Position numbers and translations under genes: made by a program. Shown here piece by piece: positions 52,629 through 61,981 of a DNA stretch of 64,000 nt. The notes under the pieces were generated by a model. The model saw nothing but the letters and a program-made list of their open reading frames with translations, did not search any database and had not been told where the DNA came from. Every line of letters starts with the position of its first letter. The stretch's first letter is position 1. Source of the stretch: Lacticaseibacillus absianus (GTDB taxonomy: Bacteria; Bacillota; Bacilli; Lactobacillales; Lactobacillaceae); NCBI RefSeq assembly GCF_013407595.1, contig NZ_JABEKX010000001.1:328522-392521 (forward strand). Reading direction: 5' to 3'.

Positions 52629-53852
52629 ATGAGACGAGTCGTCGTCACAGGGATGGGCACGGTCAACGCCTTAGGCAATGACGTGCCCACAACGATGCAG
52701 GCGGTGGCGGATGGCCGGATCGGGCTGGGCCCGATCACCAAGTTCGCCGCCGACGCCACAGGGATCCACGTGGCGGGAGAGGTCAAGGGCTTCGACCCGA
52801 CACGGCGGATCGCGGCCAAGCTGGTCAAGCGCTTGGATCTGTTCACGCAATACGCCCTATACAGCGCCATCGAAGCGGCAGCGCAGGCGGCCCTGACGGC
52901 TGAGGCCGTCGACCCGGCGCGCCTTGCCGTGATCTACGGTTCCGGGATCGGCGGGCTGGGGACCATCCAGACGCAAGTCACGAAGATGAACGCCAAAGGG
53001 CCGAAGCGCGTCTCGCCGATGTTCGTACCGATGGCGATCATCAACATGGCGCCGGGCGTGATCGCCCAGCACTTCGGCGCGCACGGCGCCAGCTATGCCG
53101 TGGTCACGGCCTGCGCGTCGGGGACCAGCGCGATCGGTCAGGCGATGCAGCAGATCCGCAGCGGGGCCGCCGATATTGTGATCACCGGCGGTGCAGAGGC
53201 CTCGGTCAACCAGATCGGGATCGCGGGTTTCGCTGCCCTGACGGCGTTGTCACCGGCGGCGGACCCGACCCAGGCGAGCCTGCCGTTCGGGGTGCACCGC
53301 AGCGGGTTCGTGATGGGGGAAGGCGCCGGGACCCTGATCCTGGAGGACTACGACCACGCCATCAAGCGCGGGGCGCCGATCCTCGGCGAGGTCGCCGGCT
53401 ACGGAACGACCAGCGACGCGTACCACATGACCGCGCCTGATCCGACCGGGACGCAGGCCGCCGCAGCGATGCGCTTGGCGCTGGCCGACGGTGGCTTAAC
53501 GCCGGAAGCGGTCGGCTACATCAACGCCCATGGGACGGCGACACACGCCAACGACGAGATGGAGGCGCGCGCGATCGAGGCCGTATTCGGCGACCGACCG
53601 GTGCTGGTCAGCTCCACCAAGGCGCAGATCGGGCACTTGCTCGGGGCCGCCGGGGCGGTCGAGGCGATCGTGACCCTGCAGGCCATGGCTGCCGGTGTGC
53701 TGCCGCTCAACGCGGCCGCCGACACGCCGGACCCGGCGTGCGCCGTGCACTTGGTCACCGCAGCCAACCGGGCACAGACCTGCACCGCGGCGCTGAGCAA
53801 TTCCTTCGGGTTCGGCGGCCATAACGCCGTCTTGGCGCTGAAGCGGGGGTGA
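52629..53852 (+). CDS. fabF: Beta-ketoacyl-ACP synthase II
   Basis: A 407-residue elongating condensing enzyme. The catalytic Cys is in VTACASG near residue 163, His in INAHGTATHAND near residue 300 and the second His in IGHLLGAAGAVE near residue 337. Family length is normal. GAAAGGAGAG precedes ATG 52629. It starts the second half of the operon. Confidence 0.95.
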   Translation: MRRVVVTGMGTVNALGNDVPTTMQAVADGRIGLGPITKFAADATGIHVAGEVKGFDPTRRIAAKLVKRLDLFTQYALYSAIEAAAQAALTAEAVDPARLAVIYGSGIGGLGTIQTQVTKMNAKGPKRVSPMFVPMAIINMAPGVIAQHFGAHGASYAVVTACASGTSAIGQAMQQIRSGAADIVITGGAEASVNQIGIAGFAALTALSPAADPTQASLPFGVHRSGFVMGEGAGTLILEDYDHAIKRGAPILGEVAGYGTTSDAYHMTAPDPTGTQAAAAMRLALADGGLTPEAVGYINAHGTATHANDEMEARAIEAVFGDRPVLVSSTKAQIGHLLGAAGAVEAIVTLQAMAAGVLPLNAAADTPDPACAVHLVTAANRAQTCTAALSNSFGFGGHNAVLALKRG

Positions 53853-53856
53853 GGGC

Positions 53857-54276
53857 ATGGATGCAGAATTGATCAAGGCCCTGATGACCCAGCTGGAGGC
53901 GAGCTCGCTGTGCGAGCTCGAGCTCAGCCAAGGGGACGACCACCTGCGGCTCAAAAAAGCCGGCCCAACGGCACCGCCGGCCGCGGTCACGCCAGCCGCG
54001 CCGACACCGGCGCAGGCGGTGGACGCCGAAGCGACGATCACCGCGCCGCTGGTCGGGATCGTCTACCTGAGCGCCGAGCCCGGTGCGCCGGTGTTCAAGC
54101 AGGTCGGCGACCACGTGGCAGTCGGCGAAGTCGTGTGCATCATCGAGTCGATGAAAATGATGAACGAGATCCACAGTCACGTGAGCGGCACGATCAAGGC
54201 CGTCAACGTCGACAATGAGAGCCTGGTGGAGTACCACCAGCCGCTTTTCACCGTAGAGGAGGAACCTAATGCTTGA
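53857..54276 (+). CDS. accB: Biotin carboxyl carrier protein of acetyl-CoA carboxylase
   Basis: A 139-residue protein. A helical N-terminal region, an Ala/Pro-rich linker (PTAPPAAVTPAAPTPAQAV) and a biotinyl domain follow one another. The biotinylated Lys100 is in ESMKMMNE. It carries CO2 between AccC and the AccAD transferase. Its end overlaps fabZ by eight bases. Confidence 0.95.
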   Translation: MDAELIKALMTQLEASSLCELELSQGDDHLRLKKAGPTAPPAAVTPAAPTPAQAVDAEATITAPLVGIVYLSAEPGAPVFKQVGDHVAVGEVVCIIESMKMMNEIHSHVSGTIKAVNVDNESLVEYHQPLFTVEEEPNA

Positions 54277-54691
54277 AGCAGATGAGATCATGCGGATCTT
54301 GCCGCATCGCTACCCGATGCTGATGGTCGACCGCGTGTTGACCCTGACCCCAGGGGAACAAGTGGTCGCGATCAAGAACGTCTCGGTCAACGAGGCGATC
54401 TTCCAGGGGCATTTTCCCGGCAACCCGACCTTTCCGGGGGTCTTGCAGCTGGAGGCGATGGCCCAAAGCGGGGCCATCGCCCTGCTGACGCTCCCGGCAT
54501 TCAAGGGCAAGACCGCCTACTTAGGCGGGATCAAGAAGGCCAAGTTTCGCAAGATGGTGCGGCCCGGCGACACGCTGCGGCTGGAAGTGACGCTCGATAA
54601 GCTGATCGCCAACGCCGGCATCGGCCACGGCAAGGCGTATGTCGGCGACACGTTGGCCGCCAGTGCCGAGCTGACCTTCGCCATACAATAG
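54269..54691 (+). CDS. fabZ: 3-hydroxyacyl-ACP dehydratase
   Basis: A 140-residue hotdog dehydratase. It has the canonical LPHRYPMLMVDRV, catalytic His in FQGHFPGNPTFPGV near residue 48 and the Glu in LQLEAMAQSG near residue 62. It contrasts with the His-lacking paralogue at 47770 and can supply the normal dehydration step. It overlaps accB and precedes accC by 11 bases. Confidence 0.95.
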   Translation: MLEADEIMRILPHRYPMLMVDRVLTLTPGEQVVAIKNVSVNEAIFQGHFPGNPTFPGVLQLEAMAQSGAIALLTLPAFKGKTAYLGGIKKAKFRKMVRPGDTLRLEVTLDKLIANAGIGHGKAYVGDTLAASAELTFAIQ

Positions 54692-54702
54692 GAAGTGATG
54701 GC

Positions 54703-56079
54703 ATGTTTCAAAAAGTTCTAGTGGCCAACCGCGGTGAGATCGCCGTGCGCTTGATCCAGACGCTCAAGGAGCGCGGCATCACCAGCGTGGCGGTCTACTC
54801 TCAGGCTGACCGCGACGCCTTGCACGTCAAGCTGGCCGATGCCGCCGTCTGCATCGGCCCGGCCAAGGCGAGCGCCTCGTACCTGAATATGCAAAACATC
54901 GTCTCTGCCGCGGTCTTGACCGGGGCGGATGCGATCCACCCGGGCTTCGGCTTCCTCGCGGAGAACGCCGACTTCGCAGACCTCTGCGCCCGTGCGCATG
55001 TGGCCTTCATCGGGCCGCGGCCGGAGACGATCCGGCAGCTCGGCGATAAGGCGGTCGCGCGCCGCACCGTCGCCGCGCTCGGCGTCCCGGTGATCCCGGG
55101 GTCCGCCGAGCTGACCAGCTTGGGCGACGCCCAGGCTGCCGCGGCGACACTGGGTTACCCGGTAATGCTCAAGGCCGCGGCCGGCGGTGGGGGCAAGGGC
55201 ATCCGGCTGATCGACTCGGAAGCGACGTTGATCAGCACGTTCGGGGCGGCGCAGGCCGAGGCGCAGGCGTCGTTCGGCGACCCCGCGATGTACCTGGAGA
55301 AAATCATCCGCCCGGCCAAGCACATCGAGGTGCAGGTGCTGGCGGATCGCCACGGGCACGTCTGGACGTTCCCGGAGCGCGACTGCTCGCTGCAGCGCCA
55401 CAGTCAAAAAGTGCTGGAGGTCTCGCCGAGTCTGACGATGACCCCGCCGCAGCGCACGCAGGTCCAGCAGTTGGCGGCGACCATCGCCACCGGTGTGGGG
55501 TATGAGAACGCCGGCACCATCGAGTTTTTGCAAGACCGCGCCGGCGCGGTGTACTTCATGGAGATGAACACCCGCATCCAAGTCGAACACCCGGTCTCCG
55601 AGATGGTGACCGGGGTCGCGCTGCTGGCGCGGCAGATCGACGTGGCGGCCGGGGCAGACCTTGGCGTCAGCCAGGCCCTGGCACCGACCGGGGTCGCCAT
55701 CGAGTGCCGGATCAACGCGGAGGATCCGGCCAACGGGTTCGCCCCGGCGGCCGGCACGCTGACGGCCGTGCGCTGGCCGCTGGGGGGCGCCGGCGTGCGC
55801 GTCGACCGCGGTGTGGACGCCGGCGATCTGATCAGCCCGTTCTACGATTCGATGATCGCCAAGCTGATCGCCCACGCTGAGACGGCCCCAGCCGCCTGGG
55901 CCAAGATGGCCCGCATGCTGGCGGAGCTGCAGATCCACGGCGTACGGACCACGCAGCGCATGCACCAGGCGCTGGTGCAGGACGCTCGCGTGCAGGCTGG
56001 CACCGCGACGACCGACTATCTGACCGAGACATGGCTTGCGCAGTGGCAGGCCGAAGGAGGGACCGACGATGAGCAATGA
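54703..56079 (+). CDS. accC: Biotin carboxylase subunit of acetyl-CoA carboxylase
   Basis: A 458-residue ATP-grasp enzyme carboxylating biotin on AccB. VLVANRGEIAVR at the N-terminus, the Gly-rich ATP loop AAAGGGGKGI near residue 160, EMNTRIQVEHPVSEMV near residue 287 with catalytic Glu and Arg, and ECRINAEDP near residue 340 are all present. Length is normal. Its end overlaps accD by 11 bases. Confidence 0.96.
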   Translation: MFQKVLVANRGEIAVRLIQTLKERGITSVAVYSQADRDALHVKLADAAVCIGPAKASASYLNMQNIVSAAVLTGADAIHPGFGFLAENADFADLCARAHVAFIGPRPETIRQLGDKAVARRTVAALGVPVIPGSAELTSLGDAQAAAATLGYPVMLKAAAGGGGKGIRLIDSEATLISTFGAAQAEAQASFGDPAMYLEKIIRPAKHIEVQVLADRHGHVWTFPERDCSLQRHSQKVLEVSPSLTMTPPQRTQVQQLAATIATGVGYENAGTIEFLQDRAGAVYFMEMNTRIQVEHPVSEMVTGVALLARQIDVAAGADLGVSQALAPTGVAIECRINAEDPANGFAPAAGTLTAVRWPLGGAGVRVDRGVDAGDLISPFYDSMIAKLIAHAETAPAAWAKMARMLAELQIHGVRTTQRMHQALVQDARVQAGTATTDYLTETWLAQWQAEGGTDDEQ

Positions 56080-56896
56080 GAGCCAGTGGGCGGCCGACGC
56101 CTTGTCGCGCGAGGCCGCGCTGCCCAACGACTTGTGGCAGGCGTGCCCATACTGCCACAAGACGCAGTACAAGAAGCGCTTCGGCGCGCTGCGCGTATGC
56201 CCAGACTGCGGCTACGGCTTGCGGCTGGGCGTGACCGCGCGCATCGCGCAGCTGACCAGTCGCTTCGATCCGTGGGATCAAGACCTAGACCTGCCGAGCG
56301 CGCCGACCTTTCCCGGCTACGCCGAGAAGCGGGCGGCGGCGCAGGCCAGCAGTGGCCAGGTCGATAGCGTGGTCACCGGCCGGGCGCACATTGGCGGCCA
56401 GCGGTGCGCGCTGGGGGTCATGGCACCTGACTTCATGCTCGGTTCGCTCGGCCAAGTCGCTGGGACCAAGCTGACCCGCCTGTTCGACCGGGCGCGGGAA
56501 GCCCGCCTGCCGGTGGTGGTCCTGACCGCAAGCGGCGGCGCCCGGATGCAAGAGGGGATCCGCAGCTTGATGCAGATGGCCAAGGTCTCAAGCGCGGTGG
56601 CGGCACACAGCGCCGCTGGGCTACTGTATGTGACGGTCCTCACCGACCCGACGATGGGTGGGGTGACCGCGAGCTTTGCGATGCAAGGCGACGTGATCCT
56701 CGCCGAACCGCACACGATGGTCGGCTTTGCCGGGCGCCGCGTGATCGAAGCGACGATCAACCAGCAGCTGCCGGCAGAGTTCCAGCGGGCCGAAACGGTG
56801 CTGGCACAGGGCTTCATCGATGCGATCGTCCCACGAGCCGCGCTGCCGCAGACGATCGGCCACCTGCTGGCCTTGCATCAGGAGGTGGGCGCATGA
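56069..56896 (+). CDS. accD: Acetyl-CoA carboxylase carboxyltransferase beta subunit
   Basis: A 275-residue crotonase-superfamily subunit. An N-terminal zinc ribbon (CPYCHK and CPDCG, near residues 25-47) is followed by the transferase domain with SGGARMQEGI near residue 152. It forms a complex with AccA encoded next. ATG 56069 lies inside the end of accC; AAGGAGG is ten bases upstream. The frame is open further upstream within accC but without a site. Confidence 0.95.
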   Translation: MSNESQWAADALSREAALPNDLWQACPYCHKTQYKKRFGALRVCPDCGYGLRLGVTARIAQLTSRFDPWDQDLDLPSAPTFPGYAEKRAAAQASSGQVDSVVTGRAHIGGQRCALGVMAPDFMLGSLGQVAGTKLTRLFDRAREARLPVVVLTASGGARMQEGIRSLMQMAKVSSAVAAHSAAGLLYVTVLTDPTMGGVTASFAMQGDVILAEPHTMVGFAGRRVIEATINQQLPAEFQRAETVLAQGFIDAIVPRAALPQTIGHLLALHQEVGA

Positions 56897-57654
56897 GCGA
56901 TGCGTTTGCAGTCGTTCAAGCGGCGCGTGCGCCGCGTCCGTACACCGTGCGCGGTCTGATCGACGGGCTCGTCGACGGGTTCGTCGAGCTGCACGGGGAC
57001 CGCGGGTACGGCGACGACGCCGCGATCCTCGGGGGAATCGGGCAGCTCGCTGAGATGCCGGTGACCGTGATCGCAACAGTCAAGGGGGACACCCTGCAGG
57101 AGCGGCTCGCGACCCACTTCGGGGGCCCCGAGCCTTGGGGTTACCGCAAGGCCGAGCGCCTGATGCGCCAGGCGGCAAAGTTTCGCCGGCCGATCCTGAC
57201 GCTGGTCAACACACCGGGGGCTTACCCCGGCCAGGAGGCGGAGGAGCTGGGCCAAGGGTCGGCGATCGCCTCACTGCTGACCACAGCCGCCACGCTCCCT
57301 GTCCCGATGATCGCCGTGATCATCGGCGAAGGTGGCTCCGGCGGGGCCTTGGCGCTGGCCGCTGGGGACCAGGTCTGGATGACGGATCAGGCGATGTACG
57401 CCGTGCTCTCGCCGGAGGGCTTCGCCTCGATCCTGTGGAAAGACGTCACCCGCGCACATGAGGCCGCAGACGTGATGGGCCTGACCCCGGACGCGCTGAA
57501 GGCCGCCGGCGTCGTTGAGCGCATCGTCCCGGACACCGGGCTGGCGCTGGCCGCTGACTTGAAGCAGGCGTTGATCCCGGCGTTCACGGCGCTGCGCCAG
57601 ATGGCCCCGGCGGACTTGCTCGCCGCGCGGCGGGCGCGCTTTGCGCAGTTCTGA
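56893..57654 (+). CDS. accA: Acetyl-CoA carboxylase carboxyltransferase alpha subunit
   Basis: A 253-residue subunit completing malonyl-CoA synthesis. GYGDDAAILGGIG near residue 37, NTPGAYPGQEAEELGQG near residue 106 and GEGGSGGALALAAGDQV near residue 139 are AccA signatures. It is a short form, lacking the N-terminal extension of Proteobacteria, as usual in Lactobacillales. It overlaps accD by four bases and is the last gene of the fab operon. Confidence 0.95.
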   Translation: MSDAFAVVQAARAPRPYTVRGLIDGLVDGFVELHGDRGYGDDAAILGGIGQLAEMPVTVIATVKGDTLQERLATHFGGPEPWGYRKAERLMRQAAKFRRPILTLVNTPGAYPGQEAEELGQGSAIASLLTTAATLPVPMIAVIIGEGGSGGALALAAGDQVWMTDQAMYAVLSPEGFASILWKDVTRAHEAADVMGLTPDALKAAGVVERIVPDTGLALAADLKQALIPAFTALRQMAPADLLAARRARFAQF

Positions 57655-57655
57655 C

Positions 57656-57702
57656 CTACACCAAACAGGGCGCATCCAGGAGATGCGCCCTGTTTGGTGT
57701 AG
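57656..57702. terminator. Perfect 20-bp bidirectional hairpin
   Basis: A perfect 20-bp stem (57656-57675 with 57683-57702) around a seven-base loop starts two bases after the accA stop and ends four bases before the convergent GH3 stop. It has no T tract. Confidence 0.75.
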
Positions 57703-57705
57703 GTC

Positions 57706-60099
57706 TCAGTCCGACGACAGCGTGGTCAGCGCCGGCTTCTTGCCGTGGTTGGCCATGCGGACGAGGAAGTCGACCATGGAGAGCTTGAGGCTGCCGCCGC
57801 TTTGCTGGGCGAGGCGGATGATCGGCGTGTCCCAGACGATCGTGGCGAGGAACTGGCCTTCAGGCGACTGAGGGTCGGCCCCCGCTTTTTTCTGCATGTT
57901 GGCGATGACAACCTCGGCCACCTTGCGCGCGATGAACGAGTAGCGCGCAAGGTCGCGCGGCACGCTCAGGCGGGAAAAATCGCCGGGGCGCGGCGCGGTC
58001 GCTGGCTTGGGCTGGATCCCGCTGAGCGCGGTGAAGGCAGTCAGCGGTGGCTGGCCGCTCGGGGCCTGGTACCACGCCGGCGCGTCGACGCGAAAGGCCG
58101 GGGCGTCGACGGTCAGCGGCAGGGTGGCGACGAGGTCGCGGCTGCTGGTCCCGATGGCGACCTGCCACGCCCCACCGGCCAGCGTGAACTGCTGGTTGGC
58201 CTCATCCCAGCGCGAGAAGGCGCGGGCGGGCAGTGTCAGGGTGACGGCCTGCTGCTCACCTGGCTCGAGCCAGACCTTCTGGAAGGCGGCAAGTTGCCTG
58301 AGCGGCGTCAACTGGGCTTGATCCTCGGGCCCGACGTAGACCTGCACGACTTCTGCGCCGCGCACCGAGCCGGTGTTATGAACCGTCAGGGTGACTGTGA
58401 CAGCGCGGTCGCGGACGGTGAGGCGCGCCTGCTCGAGCTGGGTATCGGCGAGCGTGAAGTGGGTGTAGCTGAGGCCGTGGCCGAAGGGGAACGCGACGGG
58501 CTGGTTCGCCTTGTCGTAGTACCGGTAGCCAACATAGAGGCTCTCGGCGTACGGAACGGTCACCGGGTCCTCACCGAACAGCGCGCTGGACGGCACGTCG
58601 GCGTAGCGCAGCGGGTAGGTCTCCGCCAGCTTACCGGACGGGTTGGCCTGACCGAACAGCAGGCGCGCAGCGGCGTCGCCGACAGACTCGCCGCCGAGAA
58701 ACAGGTTCAAGATCGCCTGGGCGTCCGCCGCCCAATCGGTGGTGACGACCGAGCCTGAATTCAGCAGGACCACGACGTTCGGGTTTGCGCTGGCGACGGC
58801 GTGGAGGAGCGCGACTTGGTCGGCCGGCAGGGCCATGCTCGTGCGGTCCAACCCCTCGGCCTCTGCGGTGTCGGGCAGGCCGAGGACGACGATCACGTCA
58901 TCCGCGGCGCGGGCGACTTGGACCGCCTTGGCGACCAGGGCCGGGTCGGCTTCACCGGACAAGGCGTAGCCCGGCGCGTACAGGGCGTCGTGCCCCGCGG
59001 CTTTCAGGCCGGCGCGGATCGAGGTACTCTGCGGGGTGGTGATGTGCGAGGAGCCGGCGCCTTGAATGCGCGTCTGGTCTGCCAGCGTCCCGATCAGGGC
59101 CAGCGGGCGCCCGGGGTGCAGGGGCAAGCGGCCGGTGTTCTTCATCAGCACCGCGGACTGCTCCTCGATGGTCTGCGCCAAGGCGGCGTGTGCGACGAGC
59201 AGGTCGCCCATGGCCGCAGGCGCGGCGGGGCGCTCCCGGTCGGCGATCGCCGCGATCGCGCTCACGGCCCGGGTGAGCCGGGCCCGGTCGAGCGTGCCGG
59301 CGCGCAAGGCGGCCAACGCCGGGCGGTCGAACAGGTGACCGGAGCTCGGCATCTCCAAGTCGTTGCCGGCGTTCAGGCTGGCGGCCTTATCGTTCAAGGC
59401 GCCCCAGTCGCTCACGACCGCGCCCTTGAAGCCCCACTGGCCGCGCAGCACCGTGTTGAGCAGGTACTCGTGGTCGGTCATGTAGGTGCCGTTGACCAAG
59501 TTGTAGGCGGTCATCACCGTCTCCGGCTGGCTGGCCGTGACCGCCAGGCGAAAGGCTTCCAGGTAGAGCTCGTGCAGTGCGGTCGCATCGATCAGCGAGT
59601 CCGAGCGCAGGCGCGCGGTCTCCTGGCTGTTGCCGGCAAAATGCTTGAGCGAGGCGCCGACCCCGTGCGATTGCAAGCCGTTGATCCACGCGGCGCCGAG
59701 CGTTCCCGCCAGCACGGGGTCCTCCGAGAAATACTCGAAGTTGCGGCCGCCCAGCGGGTTGCGCTTGATGTTGACCCCGGGTCCGAGGACCACGTCGACC
59801 CCCATGGCACGCGCCTCATCCGCGATCGCTTCTCCCATCTGCGTGAGCAGCGCCGGGTCCCAGCTGCTGGCCGAGGCGCTGGCGGTCGGGAAGGCCGTCG
59901 CCATTGCGGCGTCGTTGATCCCCAGGTGGTCGGCGGCCTGCGCCTGGTAGCGCAGCCCGTGCGGCCCGTCACTCATCTGAATGGCCGGGATCCCGCCTAA
60001 GGCTTCGGTCCGCCAGAAGTCGCGGCCGGAAGTCAGCTTGATGGCGTCCTCATCGGACAGCTCGCGGCGATGGGCGCCGCTTCCAATGATAATGGTCAT
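57706..60099 (-). CDS. GH3 family beta-glycosidase
   Basis: A 797-residue GH3 enzyme, probably cytoplasmic since no signal peptide is seen. The TIM-barrel domain contains KHFAGNSQE near residue 162 and the nucleophile Asp in VVSDWGAL near residue 232. The alpha/beta sandwich domain and a fibronectin-like C-terminal domain follow, with an extra C-terminal stretch of about 120 residues. Beta-glucosidase is the commonest activity; beta-xylosidase or others are possible. GGAGG precedes ATG 60099. It lies 64 bases after the class II aldolase gene on the same strand, so it may belong to the fucose-type cluster. Confidence 0.88.
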   Translation of the reverse strand: MTIIIGSGAHRRELSDEDAIKLTSGRDFWRTEALGGIPAIQMSDGPHGLRYQAQAADHLGINDAAMATAFPTASASASSWDPALLTQMGEAIADEARAMGVDVVLGPGVNIKRNPLGGRNFEYFSEDPVLAGTLGAAWINGLQSHGVGASLKHFAGNSQETARLRSDSLIDATALHELYLEAFRLAVTASQPETVMTAYNLVNGTYMTDHEYLLNTVLRGQWGFKGAVVSDWGALNDKAASLNAGNDLEMPSSGHLFDRPALAALRAGTLDRARLTRAVSAIAAIADRERPAAPAAMGDLLVAHAALAQTIEEQSAVLMKNTGRLPLHPGRPLALIGTLADQTRIQGAGSSHITTPQSTSIRAGLKAAGHDALYAPGYALSGEADPALVAKAVQVARAADDVIVVLGLPDTAEAEGLDRTSMALPADQVALLHAVASANPNVVVLLNSGSVVTTDWAADAQAILNLFLGGESVGDAAARLLFGQANPSGKLAETYPLRYADVPSSALFGEDPVTVPYAESLYVGYRYYDKANQPVAFPFGHGLSYTHFTLADTQLEQARLTVRDRAVTVTLTVHNTGSVRGAEVVQVYVGPEDQAQLTPLRQLAAFQKVWLEPGEQQAVTLTLPARAFSRWDEANQQFTLAGGAWQVAIGTSSRDLVATLPLTVDAPAFRVDAPAWYQAPSGQPPLTAFTALSGIQPKPATAPRPGDFSRLSVPRDLARYSFIARKVAEVVIANMQKKAGADPQSPEGQFLATIVWDTPIIRLAQQSGGSLKLSMVDFLVRMANHGKKPALTTLSSD

Positions 60100-60163
60100 G
60101 ATCGATTTCCTCCAGTTCGCCAAGCGCTGGTCGGCGTTGGGGCGAACACATCTGATGGGTGGG

Positions 60164-60940
60164 TCAGTGGTTGAACTTCATATCGTCGAGCTTGATGTCG
60201 ACCGGTGTCGGGAACGGCTCGGGCCGCGCGGTGACCGGGATCCCTGGGATCGCGATCGGTGGCACGCTGGCCAGGTCGGCCTGGTAGTCCTCGCCGCAGG
60301 AGCGGTAATCCGCCAGCAGGCCGAGCTTGATGAACAGGGTCTGCTGGTAGGCGATGCGTGCGTTCCACTCGACGGTCTCCATGATCCGGACCGCGATGTG
60401 CAGATCGGTCGCGGTGATCAAGATCCCGTGGCTGTCGAGCAGGAAAATGTTCTCCATTGCGCGGTCTTTGATCGCGATCAAGGCGTCATGGACCGTCGTG
60501 GCAAGCGCCTGGCTCGTCGCTGGTGCGAACGGCAGGACGCGGATGCGCCCGAGCTCGCGGGTCGCTTCGGTGACGTTAGGCATCTCGAGCCCGCTGGTGG
60601 CCCAGAACATCGACTCCGGGGCGTGGGAGTGGTAGACACACCGGATCCCGGGGTGCGCGGCGTACGCGCCTTCGTGCATGTTGATCTCGCGGGTGACTTC
60701 GCCGACCCCGTCGACTTTCTCACCGGTGAGAAAGTCGACCACGATGATCTGCGCCGGGTGCAGTTCGGAGTAGAACGTCTCCGCCATGAACGTCGGGGTG
60801 ATCAGGATATAGGGGTGACCCTCTTGGTCAAAGACCTTCACCGACATGTTACCCCCGGCGGTATTGGTGTCTTTGCGGTCGAACATTACACGGACGGTAT
60901 GGGCGAGATCTTCTCGTTCGCTTTGAAACATCATCTTCAT
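60164..60940 (-). CDS. fucA: Class II aldolase, probable L-fuculose-1-phosphate aldolase
   Basis: A 258-residue zinc-dependent class II aldolase family protein. The zinc ligands lie in CVYHSHAPES near residue 93 and a later His in SHGILITATD near residue 165; NTAGGNMSVKV near residue 24 binds phosphate in the family. FucA cleaves L-fuculose-1-phosphate to dihydroxyacetone phosphate and L-lactaldehyde. The protein is longer than E. coli FucA (about 215), so the substrate is inferred mainly from the neighbouring fucI and kinase genes. Rhamnulose-1-phosphate is an alternative. ATG 60940 has GGAGG upstream. Confidence 0.75.
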   Translation of the reverse strand: MKMMFQSEREDLAHTVRVMFDRKDTNTAGGNMSVKVFDQEGHPYILITPTFMAETFYSELHPAQIIVVDFLTGEKVDGVGEVTREINMHEGAYAAHPGIRCVYHSHAPESMFWATSGLEMPNVTEATRELGRIRVLPFAPATSQALATTVHDALIAIKDRAMENIFLLDSHGILITATDLHIAVRIMETVEWNARIAYQQTLFIKLGLLADYRSCGEDYQADLASVPPIAIPGIPVTARPEPFPTPVDIKLDDMKFNH

Positions 60941-61118
60941 GCTATTTTCCTCCATCCTCTTTTAGCGTTATTATAACTGAGAGGGGGATTTGTTAGCGTT
61001 CTTACGCTCGTCTTGGGACTTCGTCAGATAAGATCGCTAAACTTCTTCTTAATCATTCAAGATTCATCATCTCAGCAGCCCGCGCACCACGACCGAAGTG
61101 AACGAGGGGGAATGACCA

Positions 61119-61874
61119 GTGTTTAAAAACGACCGTTACAACAAGATCCTCGAGATCCTTGAGAAGAAGAAAGTCGTCTCACCCGCCTACCTGCAAGGGG
61201 AGCTCTACGCCAGCGGGTCGACGCTGCGACGCGACCTGATCGCCCTGGAGAAAATGGGCCGGATCACGCGCAAGTTTGGCGAAGTGGCACTCATCAAGCC
61301 GAATAACGTCGAGCTGTCCTACCTGTTTCGCGAGCAGGAACACGAGCAGGAGAAAAAAGACATTGCCAGGATCGCCAGCACCTTCCTCGGTGACAACCAG
61401 GCGATCTTCATCGATTCGAGCACCACGGCGTCGTTCCTGGCGCCGCACCTCAGCGTGCTGCGCAACACCATCGTCGTGACCAACGGGTTGCGCATCGCCG
61501 TCTCACTGGACGGCCTGCGCCAGGTCAAGACCTTCCTGGCCGGGGGCCGCTTGCGCGCCGGTTCGGGGTCGATCCTGGGCGACGACGCGCTGGACTTCAT
61601 CGGGAACTTCCGCGCGGACCTCGCGTTCTTATCGTGCTCCGGCATCACTGAGGACGGCGTCTTCATGGCCAGCCAGGAGCAGGCGACGATCAAGCGCAAG
61701 ATGATGCACCTGTCCGACCAGGTCGTGCTGCTGTGCGACCACTCTAAGTTCAATACGAAGGGCTACTTCAAACTCTCCGATCCGTCGCGGATCACCGCGC
61801 TGATCACGGATGAGGCCGCGGATAAGCGGCTGATCTCTAGCTGGGAACAGCAGGGTGTTGAGGTGCTCAACTGA
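61119..61874 (+). CDS. DeoR-family regulator of the fucose-type cluster
   Basis: A 251-residue regulator with an N-terminal helix-turn-helix (VSPAYLQGELYASGSTLRRD, residues 20-39) and a DeoR sugar-sensing domain containing DSSTTASFLAPHL near residue 106. The start is GTG 61119, eight bases after AGGGGG; no in-frame ATG fits the DeoR start. It lies between the divergent aldolase and the isomerase gene, so it is probably the local FucR. A terminator follows at 61912. Confidence 0.85.
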   Translation: MFKNDRYNKILEILEKKKVVSPAYLQGELYASGSTLRRDLIALEKMGRITRKFGEVALIKPNNVELSYLFREQEHEQEKKDIARIASTFLGDNQAIFIDSSTTASFLAPHLSVLRNTIVVTNGLRIAVSLDGLRQVKTFLAGGRLRAGSGSILGDDALDFIGNFRADLAFLSCSGITEDGVFMASQEQATIKRKMMHLSDQVVLLCDHSKFNTKGYFKLSDPSRITALITDEAADKRLISSWEQQGVEVLN

Positions 61875-61911
61875 TCGCATCAGCGGCTCTTGCGTCGAGC
61901 CGGGGGGCGAC

Positions 61912-61950
61912 ACACGCCACGACCGGCATCGACCGACCGTGGCGTGTTTG
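61912..61950 (+). terminator. Intrinsic terminator of the DeoR-family gene
   Basis: ACACGCCACG (61912-61921) pairs with CGTGGCGTGT (61938-61947), followed by a short T run. Confidence 0.7.
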
Positions 61951-61981
61951 CGTTCAGGCAACCGCTACCAAAAGAATATTT

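Noticed and set aside
54718-56172. 484-codon open frame on the minus strand opposite accC
   Set aside because: It lies wholly antisense to a perfectly conserved accC, has Arg/Gly/His-rich composition and no family motif. High GC at third positions creates such shadow frames throughout the window (also opposite walK, dltD, argG, the fused transporters and the GH65 genes).
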